From contig NZ_DGIR01000046.1 in the NCBI RefSeq assembly GCF_002386445.1, positions 1-64,000 on the forward strand: a DNA stretch of 64,000 nt. The letters run 5' to 3'. Source of the stretch: Pseudomonas sp. UBA4617 (GTDB taxonomy: Bacteria; Pseudomonadota; Gammaproteobacteria; Pseudomonadales; Pseudomonadaceae). The notes under the pieces were generated by a model that worked only from the letters and a program-made list of their open reading frames with translations, was not told where the DNA came from and searched no databases. Numbering within the stretch: the stretch's first letter is position 1; the number at the start of each line of letters is the position of its first letter. Of the stretch, positions 7,437-15,534 are shown one piece after another. The translations under genes were made by a program, and so were the position numbers.

Positions 7437-9391
7437 GGCTTAGAACTCCCAGCAGGGCGACGAACCGAGACCTTGAAGGCTGCTGGCGGAATGTTAGGAA
7501 TAGAGTCACCGGTCCATTCCACTTCAGCGAGTACCTTGGGTGGAGGCGTGCTTTCGGTCACTCGACCCTCCTTGTCGATTTTCGCTATGGCAGCTGCGCG
7601 TCGTTTTCTGAGCGTCTGCGAACGGCGGGCCTCGTCTGCATCTTCCATAATTTCCTGGTAGCACCTGTGCGTAGCCTCGAAGCTAGGCTGCTCATTATAT
7701 TTTTCTCGCAGCGCTTTCTCGGCAGCCTTCCACACCTCCCTGCTCTTACCGGCCATTCGCTCATCTTTGGCGGGCACTTTGAAGAACAAGTTTCTGAAGC
7801 GGTCGTGAACCCAAACGTGCCCGGCTTCGTCTCGATAGCGGACGTTTACCTTTTCTCCGTCTGCCAAACGCATACGGAGCTCAGCAAGTTCCGTAGAGTG
7901 GTAGCCCACTTTGGCAACCTCGATGCCGTAATGGTGAACCTTCACCGAGGCCCGCTTGGCCAGAATGCACTCCAACGAGTCCAGGTCGACGGGAAGGCTG
8001 ATGACATGGTTCGCCTCGCTAGTCCCCCAGACTTGAGCCGGTGTTCTGTTGTCCAGCCCCCGATGAGGAGTCTGGTGGTAACCATCGACGATCCATTTCA
8101 CTACCACCGCCTCCAATTGAGGGAGCGTGAAACATGCATTCTTCTCCGAGTCGTAATCGCCACGCTGCTGGATATTCGAGAAGGTGGTACCCGGGAGGTT
8201 GTGGATAAGCCCCAGGTTCTGTGTGCTGAAAAAGCGTTCGACGGCACCTTTCCTTTGAGGGGCCCTTGAAGCGGGATACATGATCTCGATACCCAACTCG
8301 TTGAATCCCATGATGAGATCGCCCGCGTGAAATTCCGCTGCGTTGTCTGGGACTATTCGAGCCGGCAGCCCACGTGCCCACCATTCATTTCTCACTTTCG
8401 GAAAGCGCTTCAGCAATTCGGCTTTTGGACGGATTGAGCGTTCGATCACACGAAGCACGGTTTCCGTATTTGGCGCCGACAGGTGGAGCAAATATCCCAT
8501 CACCATTCGAGAGAAGCGGTCGAGGACGATCGTCAGATAGGGGCGCCCAATGCACAGCCCCGAGGTTTCATCCACAAGCTGGACGTCCAACAAGGTGTGA
8601 TCAATTTCCCAACGTTCCAAAATCTCATGGACACGTAGGACACCCGCCGCAACACGGTGCTTCTTGTCTGCTGCGTGTTTTCCGAGCCTCTCCTTATCCA
8701 CAAGGTACGGATCCAGCTTGGCGATGTACCTTCGGACAGTCATTCCGCTTGGGATCTTGAGCTGATCCGAAGGCAAACGACTTTTGTTCCTCTCTTTTAT
8801 CTGATCCTCGAATTCTGAAACGACCACGCTGACCGCTGGAATCGTATCCTGCAGGTAGGTTTTATTAATCACCCCTTCAAGAATAACTTCGAGCTCTCCC
8901 TGTATCGCGGCAGCCCGACCCTTTTTGGCATGCTGAGGGATAAGCTTTACTACGTTCTGGCCAATGTATTTGGCTGCCCAACGTCGAATAGTGGAAACCG
9001 AGGGTGCGCACGCATCCCCAATCTTTTTGGCGATATCTCTAAGCTTCTTGATCATGTCTTCGTCACCCGGTAGCTTGTATTTACCGCGCTTAGTTAGGTC
9101 GTCCAGATACTTGCGTCGACGCAATGCCTCATCTCCATGTTTTTTGGGGAAGCATGAAATATCTGGAGGGACGTTCCGCACATACGGAACCCTCCCAAGG
9201 TATGGCTGATCAGCGGAGATCTCGATCTCGCGCTTCTCGTAGGCCTCATAGAACTCCTTCTCGGATAGCTTCGTGGGCTCACCAAGCTCATCGAAAAAGA
9301 GCAGCTTCCGGTCAATAAGCCTCTTCTCAAGCACCATCAGTACGCCACGAACGATGACGACCAATTTCACCCTAAGGGAAAAGGTTTGCAT
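7433..9391 (-). CDS. tnsB: TnsB-like DDE transposase
   Basis: The protein has 652 residues and belongs to the Mu/TnsB rve family that joins transposon 3' ends to the target. Visible catalytic residues are D264 (WEIDH), D349 (IVPDN) and E385 (RKGAVERFF), giving a D,D(35)E spacing, numbered from the chosen start. The C-terminal part has the Mu-type beta-barrel region and a basic tail (SLRKRRAAAIAK-like). The ATG at 9391 (MQTFSL) has AAGGGGGG a few bases upstream and overlaps the tnsA stop by 20 bases; the longer frame to 9466 lacks such a site. An alternative start is 9337 (MVLEKRL). Co-translated with tnsC. Confidence 0.92.
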   Translation of the reverse strand: MQTFSLRVKLVVIVRGVLMVLEKRLIDRKLLFFDELGEPTKLSEKEFYEAYEKREIEISADQPYLGRVPYVRNVPPDISCFPKKHGDEALRRRKYLDDLTKRGKYKLPGDEDMIKKLRDIAKKIGDACAPSVSTIRRWAAKYIGQNVVKLIPQHAKKGRAAAIQGELEVILEGVINKTYLQDTIPAVSVVVSEFEDQIKERNKSRLPSDQLKIPSGMTVRRYIAKLDPYLVDKERLGKHAADKKHRVAAGVLRVHEILERWEIDHTLLDVQLVDETSGLCIGRPYLTIVLDRFSRMVMGYLLHLSAPNTETVLRVIERSIRPKAELLKRFPKVRNEWWARGLPARIVPDNAAEFHAGDLIMGFNELGIEIMYPASRAPQRKGAVERFFSTQNLGLIHNLPGTTFSNIQQRGDYDSEKNACFTLPQLEAVVVKWIVDGYHQTPHRGLDNRTPAQVWGTSEANHVISLPVDLDSLECILAKRASVKVHHYGIEVAKVGYHSTELAELRMRLADGEKVNVRYRDEAGHVWVHDRFRNLFFKVPAKDERMAGKSREVWKAAEKALREKYNEQPSFEATHRCYQEIMEDADEARRSQTLRKRRAAAIAKIDKEGRVTESTPPPKVLAEVEWTGDSIPNIPPAAFKVSVRRPAGSSKP

Positions 9392-10010
9392 GACGGTGCC
9401 CCCCTTGCAGGAAGACCGGGGAGTCAGTGTCAATTGACCTATCAAGGTCAATGCCCACCACCCCAAGGCCTAACAAGCGCCAGGCTTTCCCCTCACCAAC
9501 CACGTAGAGCAGATCTGCAACGGTCATAGGCGGCCATTCGTTGAAGGTCGCCATTACCTCCTCCAACGCCTGATGCGAAAGCTCTGGACCGCGCCGGTGA
9601 TACATCAGCCTTCTAAGATTGGTAGCCAGGGGTTCAGCTTCAATTAACTTTTCAGTGATCACCGAAAAGTTACGGGCAGTGGCGTTGAAGTAGCGCTCAG
9701 CGGCATCCAGTCGCTGCCTGACGCTGGCAATCTTCAGTCGGTCGTGAGGCTTCACTTCAAACCACCACTCGCGCCCATCCGCGAGGAAAACCTGTACGTC
9801 TGGGTAATATTTGAAGTAGCCCTGGAGCGATGGAACACGTTCCTCACTGGGCTGCGGGACGTAGCCGATGACCGCAGGAGACAGCTCAAGAAGCCGAAAA
9901 AGAGCGCCTTCGAGCTGGGACTCCCAGGGCACAGGCTTTTTATTTTTGAGCGATGGGAAGTAGCCGCGGTAATGGTTGGACCGCCGCGTGACCACCTTTC
10001 GTACTGTCAT
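9372..10010 (-). CDS. tnsA: TnsA-like endonuclease
   Basis: The protein has 212 residues. It has a PD-(D/E)XK nuclease fold with candidate active-site residues E30 or E34 (PWESQLEG), D71 (YYPDVQVF) and E85/K87 (WWFEVKP), matching the pattern of Tn7 TnsA, which cuts the 5' ends so that the element moves by cut-and-paste. The second half (KIASVRQRLDAAERYFNATA) fits the TnsA C-terminal domain that contacts TnsC. I chose the ATG at 10010 (MTVRKVV) because GGAGGTG lies at ideal distance; the longer frame to 10055 has no such site. It is the first gene of a tnsA-B-C-tniQ operon and lies nearest to gyrB. Confidence 0.92.
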   Translation of the reverse strand: MTVRKVVTRRSNHYRGYFPSLKNKKPVPWESQLEGALFRLLELSPAVIGYVPQPSEERVPSLQGYFKYYPDVQVFLADGREWWFEVKPHDRLKIASVRQRLDAAERYFNATARNFSVITEKLIEAEPLATNLRRLMYHRRGPELSHQALEEVMATFNEWPPMTVADLLYVVGEGKAWRLLGLGVVGIDLDRSIDTDSPVFLQGGHRHANLFP

Positions 10011-10167
10011 GAAACACCTCCGAAAATCTCGAAACGAGCGCCGACGCTGCGCCAAAAAATCAAGGCGCAGGGCGGGCGAAGTGAGGCCTTTCGACAGGCA
10101 ACACTGTGCCGTCGAGTAACCTCGCTAAGGTCGAAAAAATGGGAGAGGATTGACAGTCGCTTCGAAA

Positions 10168-10205
10168 AAGCAGACATTGCGGGTTCTGAGGACGCAAGTC
10201 TGCTT
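10168..10205. promoter_or_regulatory. Strong imperfect stem-loop upstream of tnsA
   Basis: AAGCAGAC plus TTGCG pairs with CGCAA plus GTCTGCTT, with a single-base bulge and an 11-base loop. It lies about 160 bases upstream of tnsA. It could be a regulatory hairpin or part of the transposon end. Confidence 0.45.
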
Positions 10206-10525
10206 CGCTAAGCGCGGTCAGTCCTCTCGGGATTGATCGCGTTTTTCTACATTTTCAGGTCTCCTTTTCTCTCATTGGTCATGACTCTCATGACTGATCA
10301 GAATCTAAAGCAATCGGCTTGCTCTCTTTATTTCTAAACGGCCACTTCGTGATCGCTGGAGCAATTTGGATCAGGTCTGAAGCTCTCGCTTCAAACAGCT
10401 GATTTGGCTGAAAATCTTCAGTGCAAAGCGGAAAAGTTGGTCATAGATCTTATTCCAACATCCCTTCGAAATCTACAAAAAATCCAAAATGGCAACTTCC
10501 ACCAAATTCCATTTCCATACTAAAT

Positions 10526-10590
10526 TGTTCAAATTAATACTTAACACGTACGCTTAATTAACTATTAAGGTGTTCAAATATTAGTTTTAA
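10526..10590 (+). repeat. AT-rich direct repeat TGTTCAAAT (two copies)
   Basis: TGTTCAAATTAATACTTAA at 10526-10544 resembles TGTTCAAATATTAGTTTTAA at 10571-10590, 45 bases apart in direct orientation. These are candidate transposase-binding sites of the element end, or a silencer target in AT-rich DNA. Confidence 0.4.
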
Positions 10591-10734
10591 AGTCCTCTCA
10601 ATCTCTCTGCTGCTCAGATCCGCCCGCCGACCCTCTCAGCACTTCCAGCGCCCCATCAAATCACTTCCTCAAATCCCCCCATCTGCATCATTTTCCAATG
10701 AGCGGAGTAGGGCGCCCCGGCAGGAATTCCAGGC

Positions 10735-10760
10735 AAAAAAAAGCCCGCGAAGGCGGGCTT
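10735..10760 (-). terminator. Rho-independent terminator of the dnaA-dnaN-recF-gyrB operon
   Basis: AAGCCCGC pairs with GCGGGCTT across GAAG, with an A run on the plus strand (T run on the minus strand) at 10735-10742. It lies about 90 bases after the gyrB stop. Confidence 0.88.
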
Positions 10761-10846
10761 GATGGTGACCGACAGGGGCCATGGTTGAAGCCCGGCCGGT
10801 CATCTATTTGTGAAAGCGTGCAGCTTTTCTGTGAACCTACACCTGA

Positions 10847-13267
10847 TCAGAAGTCCAGGTTCGATACCGACAACGCGTTGCTTTCAATGAAGTCACGACG
10901 CGGCTCGACCGCATCGCCCATCAGGGTGTTGAAGATCTGGTCGGCAGCGATGGCGTCTTCGATGGTCACCTTGAGCATGCGACGAACAGCCGGATCCATG
11001 GTGGTTTCCCAAAGCTGGTCCGGGTTCATCTCACCCAGCCCTTTGTATCGCTGGATGGTGTGGCGCTTGGTGGTCTCGTTCATCAGCCAGTCCAGGCCTT
11101 CCTTGAACTCAACGATCGCTTTGCGGCGCTCACCACGCTGCACGTAGGCGCCTTCACCCAACAAGCTCGACAACTTGGCACCGATGTTGACCACGGTCCG
11201 GTAGTCATTGCTGCCGAAGAAGTCGCGGTTGAAGGTGACATAGCTGGCCAAGCCGTGAGAGGTGATTTCCACCTCTGGCAGCCATACATTGCGTTCCTTG
11301 TCTTCACGCAGGCTGGCTTTGTAGACCAGGCCAGACTTCTGACTGTTGCTTAGACGCTCCTGGAACTGGGCCAGCCAGGCTTGCATCACCGCATGGTCAC
11401 CCAACTGCTCCAGCGTTACCTCTGGCAAGTAGATGAAGTGCTCAGTCAGCTCTTCCGGGTACAAGCGTGACAGACGCTTGAGGGTTTTCATGACGCTACG
11501 GAATTCGTTGACCAACGCTTCCAGCTGTACACCAGAAACCGCTGGCGCCGACTCGTCGAGGTGCAGGCTGGCATCTTCGAGGGCCGACTGGGTCATGTAC
11601 TCTTCCATGGCCTCGTCGTCCTTGATGTACTGCTCTTGCTTACCCTTCTTCACTTTGTACAGCGGCGGCTGGGCAATGTAGATATAGCCACGCTCGACCA
11701 GCTCCGGCAATTGACGGAAGAAGAAGGTCAGCAGCAGGGTACGGATGTGCGAACCGTCAACGTCAGCATCGGTCATGATGATGATGTTGTGATAACGCAG
11801 CTTGTCGATGTTGTACTCTTCGCGGCCAATACCACAACCCAGTGCAGTGATCAGCGTGCCCACTTCCTGGGACGAGATCATCTTGTCAAAGCGCGCTTTC
11901 TCGACGTTGAGGATCTTGCCCTTCAACGGCAGGATCGCCTGGGTACGACGGTTGCGGCCTTGCTTGGCCGAACCACCTGCAGAGTCACCCTCCACCAGGT
12001 ACAGCTCGGAGAGTGCAGGGTCCTTCTCCTGGCAGTCCGCCAGCTTGCCCGGCAGGCCGGCGATATCCAGCGCGCCTTTGCGGCGAGTCATTTCGCGAGC
12101 TTTACGGGCGGCTTCACGGGCACGGGCAGCGTCGATCATCTTTCCAACGACAGCCTTGGCCTCGTTCGGGTTTTCCAGGAGGAAATCGGCGAAGTACTTG
12201 TTCATCTCCTGTTCCACGGCGGTTTTAACCTCCGAGGAGACCAGCTTGTCCTTGGTCTGCGAGCTGAACTTCGGATCCGGTACCTTCACCGAGATGATCG
12301 CGGTCAGGCCCTCACGGGCGTCATCGCCAGTGGTTGCCACCTTGTTCTTCTTGGCCAGGCCTTCCTGCTCGATGTAGCTGTTAAGGCTACGCGTCAGAGA
12401 GGAACGGAAGCCCACCAGGTGCGTACCACCGTCACGTTGCGGAATGTTGTTGGTGAAGCACAGCAGGTTTTCGTTGAAGCTGTCATTCCACTGCAGGGCA
12501 ACTTCCACGCCTACGCCATCATCGCGCTGGACATTGAAGTGGAACACCTGCGAGTTAACCGGGGTCTTGTTGGTGTTCAGGTATTCGACGAAAGCACGCA
12601 GGCCGCCTTCGTACTTGAAGAACTCTTCCTTGCCGCTGCGCTCATCTTTCAGCAGGATGCCCACGCCCGAGTTTAGGAACGACAACTCACGGATACGCTT
12701 GGCCAGGATATCCCAGCTGAAGTGAATGTTCTTGAAGGTTTCGGCCGACGGCTTGAAGTGGATGTGGGTACCCGTGGTTTCGCTGTCACCAACCACCGCC
12801 ATCGGCGCTTGGGGAACCCCATGGACGTAGGTCTGTTCCCAGATCTTGCCGCTACGGCGAACGGTCAATACCAGTTTTTCAGACAGGGCATTGACCACGG
12901 AAACACCTACACCGTGGAGACCGCCGGAAACCTTATAGGAGTTGTCGTCGAACTTACCGCCGGCGTGCAGTACGGTCATGATGACCTCGGCTGCGGATAC
13001 GCCTTCTTCTTTGTGCACGTCGACCGGAATGCCGCGACCGTTGTCGCGCACACTGATGGATTCGTCCGGGTGGATAATGACGGTGATGTCATCGCAGTGA
13101 CCGGCGAGGGCTTCGTCGATGGAGTTGTCGACCACCTCGAAGACCATGTGGTGCAGGCCGCTACCATCATCGGTGTCGCCAATGTACATGCCGGGACGCT
13201 TGCGTACGGCATCCAAACCTTTCAGCACCTTGATGCTGGAGGAGTCGTACGTTTGATTTTCGCTCAT
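10847..13267 (-). CDS. gyrB: DNA gyrase subunit B
   Basis: The protein has 806 residues, as usual for Pseudomonas GyrB. It is the ATPase subunit of gyrase, introducing negative supercoils. The GHKL ATPase domain shows DNGRGIPV and GGLHGVGVSVVNALS. The TOPRIM domain shows LVEGDSAGGSAKQGR and MTDADVDGSHIRTLL. The C-terminal part contains QRYKGLGEMNPDQLWETTM and ends NLDF. I chose the start at 13267 (MSENQTYDSS); an upstream in-frame ATG at 13330 lies inside recF. It is the last gene of the dnaA-dnaN-recF-gyrB operon, and its 3' end faces the Tn7-like element. Confidence 0.98.
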   Translation of the reverse strand: MSENQTYDSSSIKVLKGLDAVRKRPGMYIGDTDDGSGLHHMVFEVVDNSIDEALAGHCDDITVIIHPDESISVRDNGRGIPVDVHKEEGVSAAEVIMTVLHAGGKFDDNSYKVSGGLHGVGVSVVNALSEKLVLTVRRSGKIWEQTYVHGVPQAPMAVVGDSETTGTHIHFKPSAETFKNIHFSWDILAKRIRELSFLNSGVGILLKDERSGKEEFFKYEGGLRAFVEYLNTNKTPVNSQVFHFNVQRDDGVGVEVALQWNDSFNENLLCFTNNIPQRDGGTHLVGFRSSLTRSLNSYIEQEGLAKKNKVATTGDDAREGLTAIISVKVPDPKFSSQTKDKLVSSEVKTAVEQEMNKYFADFLLENPNEAKAVVGKMIDAARAREAARKAREMTRRKGALDIAGLPGKLADCQEKDPALSELYLVEGDSAGGSAKQGRNRRTQAILPLKGKILNVEKARFDKMISSQEVGTLITALGCGIGREEYNIDKLRYHNIIIMTDADVDGSHIRTLLLTFFFRQLPELVERGYIYIAQPPLYKVKKGKQEQYIKDDEAMEEYMTQSALEDASLHLDESAPAVSGVQLEALVNEFRSVMKTLKRLSRLYPEELTEHFIYLPEVTLEQLGDHAVMQAWLAQFQERLSNSQKSGLVYKASLREDKERNVWLPEVEITSHGLASYVTFNRDFFGSNDYRTVVNIGAKLSSLLGEGAYVQRGERRKAIVEFKEGLDWLMNETTKRHTIQRYKGLGEMNPDQLWETTMDPAVRRMLKVTIEDAIAADQIFNTLMGDAVEPRRDFIESNALSVSNLDF

Positions 13268-13271
13268 GCCT

Positions 13272-14375
13272 TCACTCCCGATGGTCGTGGGTCTGGGTGA
13301 TACGGCCTTGTTCCACGTGGAACAAAGCAACTGGCGTTTCCGTCTGCCAGCCTTCCCTCAGTAATTCGTGATCTACACAAGTGATAAACACTTGGCAGCG
13401 TAATTCTTCCAGCAAGCGGCATAACGCGCGGCGATGCTGGTCGTCCAGTTCGGACGGCAAGTCATCAACAAGATAAATACAGTGGCCGCGGCGAGCCTGG
13501 CTGACAAGATGGCCTTGGGCAATGCGCAAAGCGCAGACCACCAGCTTTTGCTGACCACGCGACAGAATGTCGGCTGCATTGTTGGCAGCCAGACGAAGAC
13601 GCAGATCAGCGCGCTGCGGACCGGCCTGGGTATGGCCCATCTGCTGATCGCGAAGGAGAGAGGAGGCGAGTACTTCTTGCAGTTCCCGGTCCTTATCCCA
13701 GCCTCGGTAGTAGCTCAGGGTCAACCCGTCCAGCTCGACCAATTCGCTCAGGGTTCGCTCGAAGACGGGCTTCAAGGCCTTGATGTAGTTGCGACGGTAT
13801 TCATCTATTTCCGCGCTGGCCAGGCATAATTCCCGATCCCAGGCGGCTTGCGAAGCTGGGTCAAGTGTACCATGACGCAACCATGAGTTCCGCTGCCGCA
13901 GTGCCTTCTGCAGCCGCTGCCAGGCTGGCAGGAAACGTGGTTCCACGTGGAACACTCCCCAATCCAGGAACTGGCGACGAATTTTGGGTGCACCTTCCAA
14001 GAGGCGGAAGCTGTCCGGGTTGATAAGCTGTAGCGGCAGCAATTCAGCCAGCTGCGCTGCGCTACGCGCATTCTGCCCATCGATGCGAATAGTGAACTCC
14101 CCTTGCCGTTCCCGAGATACACCAAGGTTGCTGCTGCCACCTTCGGCCAACTGCACTTCACCAAACACGGTGCATGCAGCTTGTTCGTACTGGATGACCG
14201 GGTTCAGGCGCGTGCTGCGGAAAGACCGCGCCAGCCCAAGCAGATACACAGCTTCAAGCACGCTAGTCTTGCCGCTGCCGTTGGCGCCGTAAAGGATGTT
14301 GATGCGGGGGGAGGGTAAGAGTGTCACCGGGTGCAAGTTGCGCACCGCGGTGACCATGATACGTCGAAGGGACAT
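13272..14375 (-). CDS. recF: DNA replication and repair protein RecF
   Basis: The protein has 367 residues. It is an SMC-like ATPase that helps load RecA at single-strand gaps. Walker A is ILYGANGSGKTS near residue 30 and the Walker B/signature region is YLVDDLPSELDDQHRR near residue 305. It lies between dnaN (15 bases) and gyrB (4 bases). Two parS palindromes are embedded in its coding sequence (13309-13324 and 13940-13953). Confidence 0.97.
   Translation of the reverse strand: MSLRRIMVTAVRNLHPVTLLPSPRINILYGANGSGKTSVLEAVYLLGLARSFRSTRLNPVIQYEQAACTVFGEVQLAEGGSSNLGVSRERQGEFTIRIDGQNARSAAQLAELLPLQLINPDSFRLLEGAPKIRRQFLDWGVFHVEPRFLPAWQRLQKALRQRNSWLRHGTLDPASQAAWDRELCLASAEIDEYRRNYIKALKPVFERTLSELVELDGLTLSYYRGWDKDRELQEVLASSLLRDQQMGHTQAGPQRADLRLRLAANNAADILSRGQQKLVVCALRIAQGHLVSQARRGHCIYLVDDLPSELDDQHRRALCRLLEELRCQVFITCVDHELLREGWQTETPVALFHVEQGRITQTHDHRE
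13309..13324. promoter_or_regulatory. parS site (ParB-binding palindrome)
   Basis: TGTTCCACGTGGAACA is a perfect 16-base palindrome matching the Pseudomonas parS consensus. It lies inside the 3' end of recF. Confidence 0.93.
13940..13953. promoter_or_regulatory. parS site (ParB-binding palindrome)
   Basis: GTTCCACGTGGAAC is a perfect 14-base palindrome within recF, followed by A, so 15 of 16 bases match the full parS consensus. Confidence 0.88.
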
Positions 14376-14390
14376 TTCGCCTGCTACGGG

Positions 14391-15494
14391 TTACAGGCGC
14401 ATCGGCATGACAACGTAGGAAGAATCGTCGTTACCCGCTTCCTGCAGCAGTGCACTGCTGTTGGAGTCGGACAAGATCAGACGAACTTGCTCGGTAGTCA
14501 TTACGCCCAGCACATCCAGCAGGTAGCTGACGTTGAAGCCGATCTCCAGCGAGCTGCCGTCGTAGTCCACGCTGATTTCTTCTTCAGCTTCTTCCTGCTC
14601 AGGGTTGTTGGCCTGGATTTTCAGCTGACCAGCAGCCAACTGCAGCCGAATACCGCGATACTTTTCGTTGGAAAGAATTGCAGTACGGCTGAACGCTTCA
14701 CGCAGCGCCTGGCGGTCGCCAACAACAATCTTGTCACCACCTTTTGGCAGAACCCGCTCGTAGTCCGGGAATTTGCCGTCCACCAGCTTGGAGGTGAAGG
14801 TGAATTCGCCGGTGGTGGCGCGGATGTGGTGCTGGCCCAGAACGATGCTGACCATGCCTTCCGGGTCAGTGAGCAGGCGCGCCAGTTCGAGGATACCTTT
14901 ACGCGGGACGATCACTTGATGACGCTCATCCTGCTCGATCGGCGCACTCATGGAGCACAGCGCGAGGCGGTGTCCGTCGGTCGAAACCGCGCGCAGGGTG
15001 TTGCGGGACACTTCCAGCAGCATGCCATTGAGGTAATAGCGCACATCCTGCTGAGCCATGGCAAAGCTGGTGCGTTCGATCAGGCGCCGCAGCTTGCTCT
15101 GTTCCAGGTTGCAGGTCAGCGAGCCCGGGCCTTCTTCAACGGTCGGGAAGTCGTTGGCTGGCAGGGTCGACAGGGTAAAGCGGCTGCGGCCGGCCTTGAC
15201 CAACAGTTTCTGCTCGTCAACCTTGATATCGATCAGGGCGTCGTTTGGCAGGCTTTTGCAGATGTCCATCAGCTTGCGAGCCGGAACAGTGATTTCGCCA
15301 GGCTCGGCTGGCTCTTCCAGTTGCACGCGGCCTACCAGTTCGACTTCCAGGTCGGTACCGGTCAACGACAGTTGCTGGCCTTGCACGACCAGCAATACGT
15401 TGGACAGCACCGGCAAGGTCTGACGGCGCTCGACGACACCGGCGACCAGTTGCAGGGGTTTCAACAGGGCTTCGCGTTGAATGGTGAAATGCAT
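14391..15494 (-). CDS. dnaN: DNA polymerase III beta sliding clamp
   Basis: The protein has 367 residues, the standard beta-clamp length. It forms the ring that tethers DNA polymerase III to DNA. The N-terminus MHFTIQREALLKPLQLVAGVVERR and the C-terminus ending SSYVVMPMRL (VMPMRL clamp tail) are diagnostic. It lies between dnaA (40 bases) and recF. Confidence 0.98.
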   Translation of the reverse strand: MHFTIQREALLKPLQLVAGVVERRQTLPVLSNVLLVVQGQQLSLTGTDLEVELVGRVQLEEPAEPGEITVPARKLMDICKSLPNDALIDIKVDEQKLLVKAGRSRFTLSTLPANDFPTVEEGPGSLTCNLEQSKLRRLIERTSFAMAQQDVRYYLNGMLLEVSRNTLRAVSTDGHRLALCSMSAPIEQDERHQVIVPRKGILELARLLTDPEGMVSIVLGQHHIRATTGEFTFTSKLVDGKFPDYERVLPKGGDKIVVGDRQALREAFSRTAILSNEKYRGIRLQLAAGQLKIQANNPEQEEAEEEISVDYDGSSLEIGFNVSYLLDVLGVMTTEQVRLILSDSNSSALLQEAGNDDSSYVVMPMRL

Positions 15495-15534
15495 GGTCTA
15501 GTCCCTTGCCTTCAATTAGCTGCGCAGACGGCCA

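Larger units (their letters stand above)
10011..10734. other. Non-coding region between tnsA and gyrB terminator (likely right end of the Tn7-like element)
   Basis: About 720 bases with no gene that I can support. It holds a strong stem-loop (10168-10205), an AT-rich core (about 10480-10600) with a repeated TGTTCAAAT motif, and a pyrimidine-rich stretch (about 10590-10700). In Tn7 the right end lies just outside tnsA, so the element boundary should be here, but I could not fix the exact terminus or a target duplication. Confidence 0.55.

Noticed and set aside
7667..8269. Plus-strand 200-codon frame inside the tnsB region
   Set aside because: Lies opposite the DDE transposase with its catalytic residues; no family resemblance.
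9392..9466. N-terminal extension of tnsB to 9466
   Set aside because: Would lie inside tnsA; the ATG at 9391 has a strong ribosome-binding site directly upstream.
10761..10846. Search for the exact outer terminus of the Tn7-like element beyond the gyrB terminator
   Set aside because: No convincing TGT/ACA terminus or 5-base target duplication was found by eye, so no boundary is claimed.
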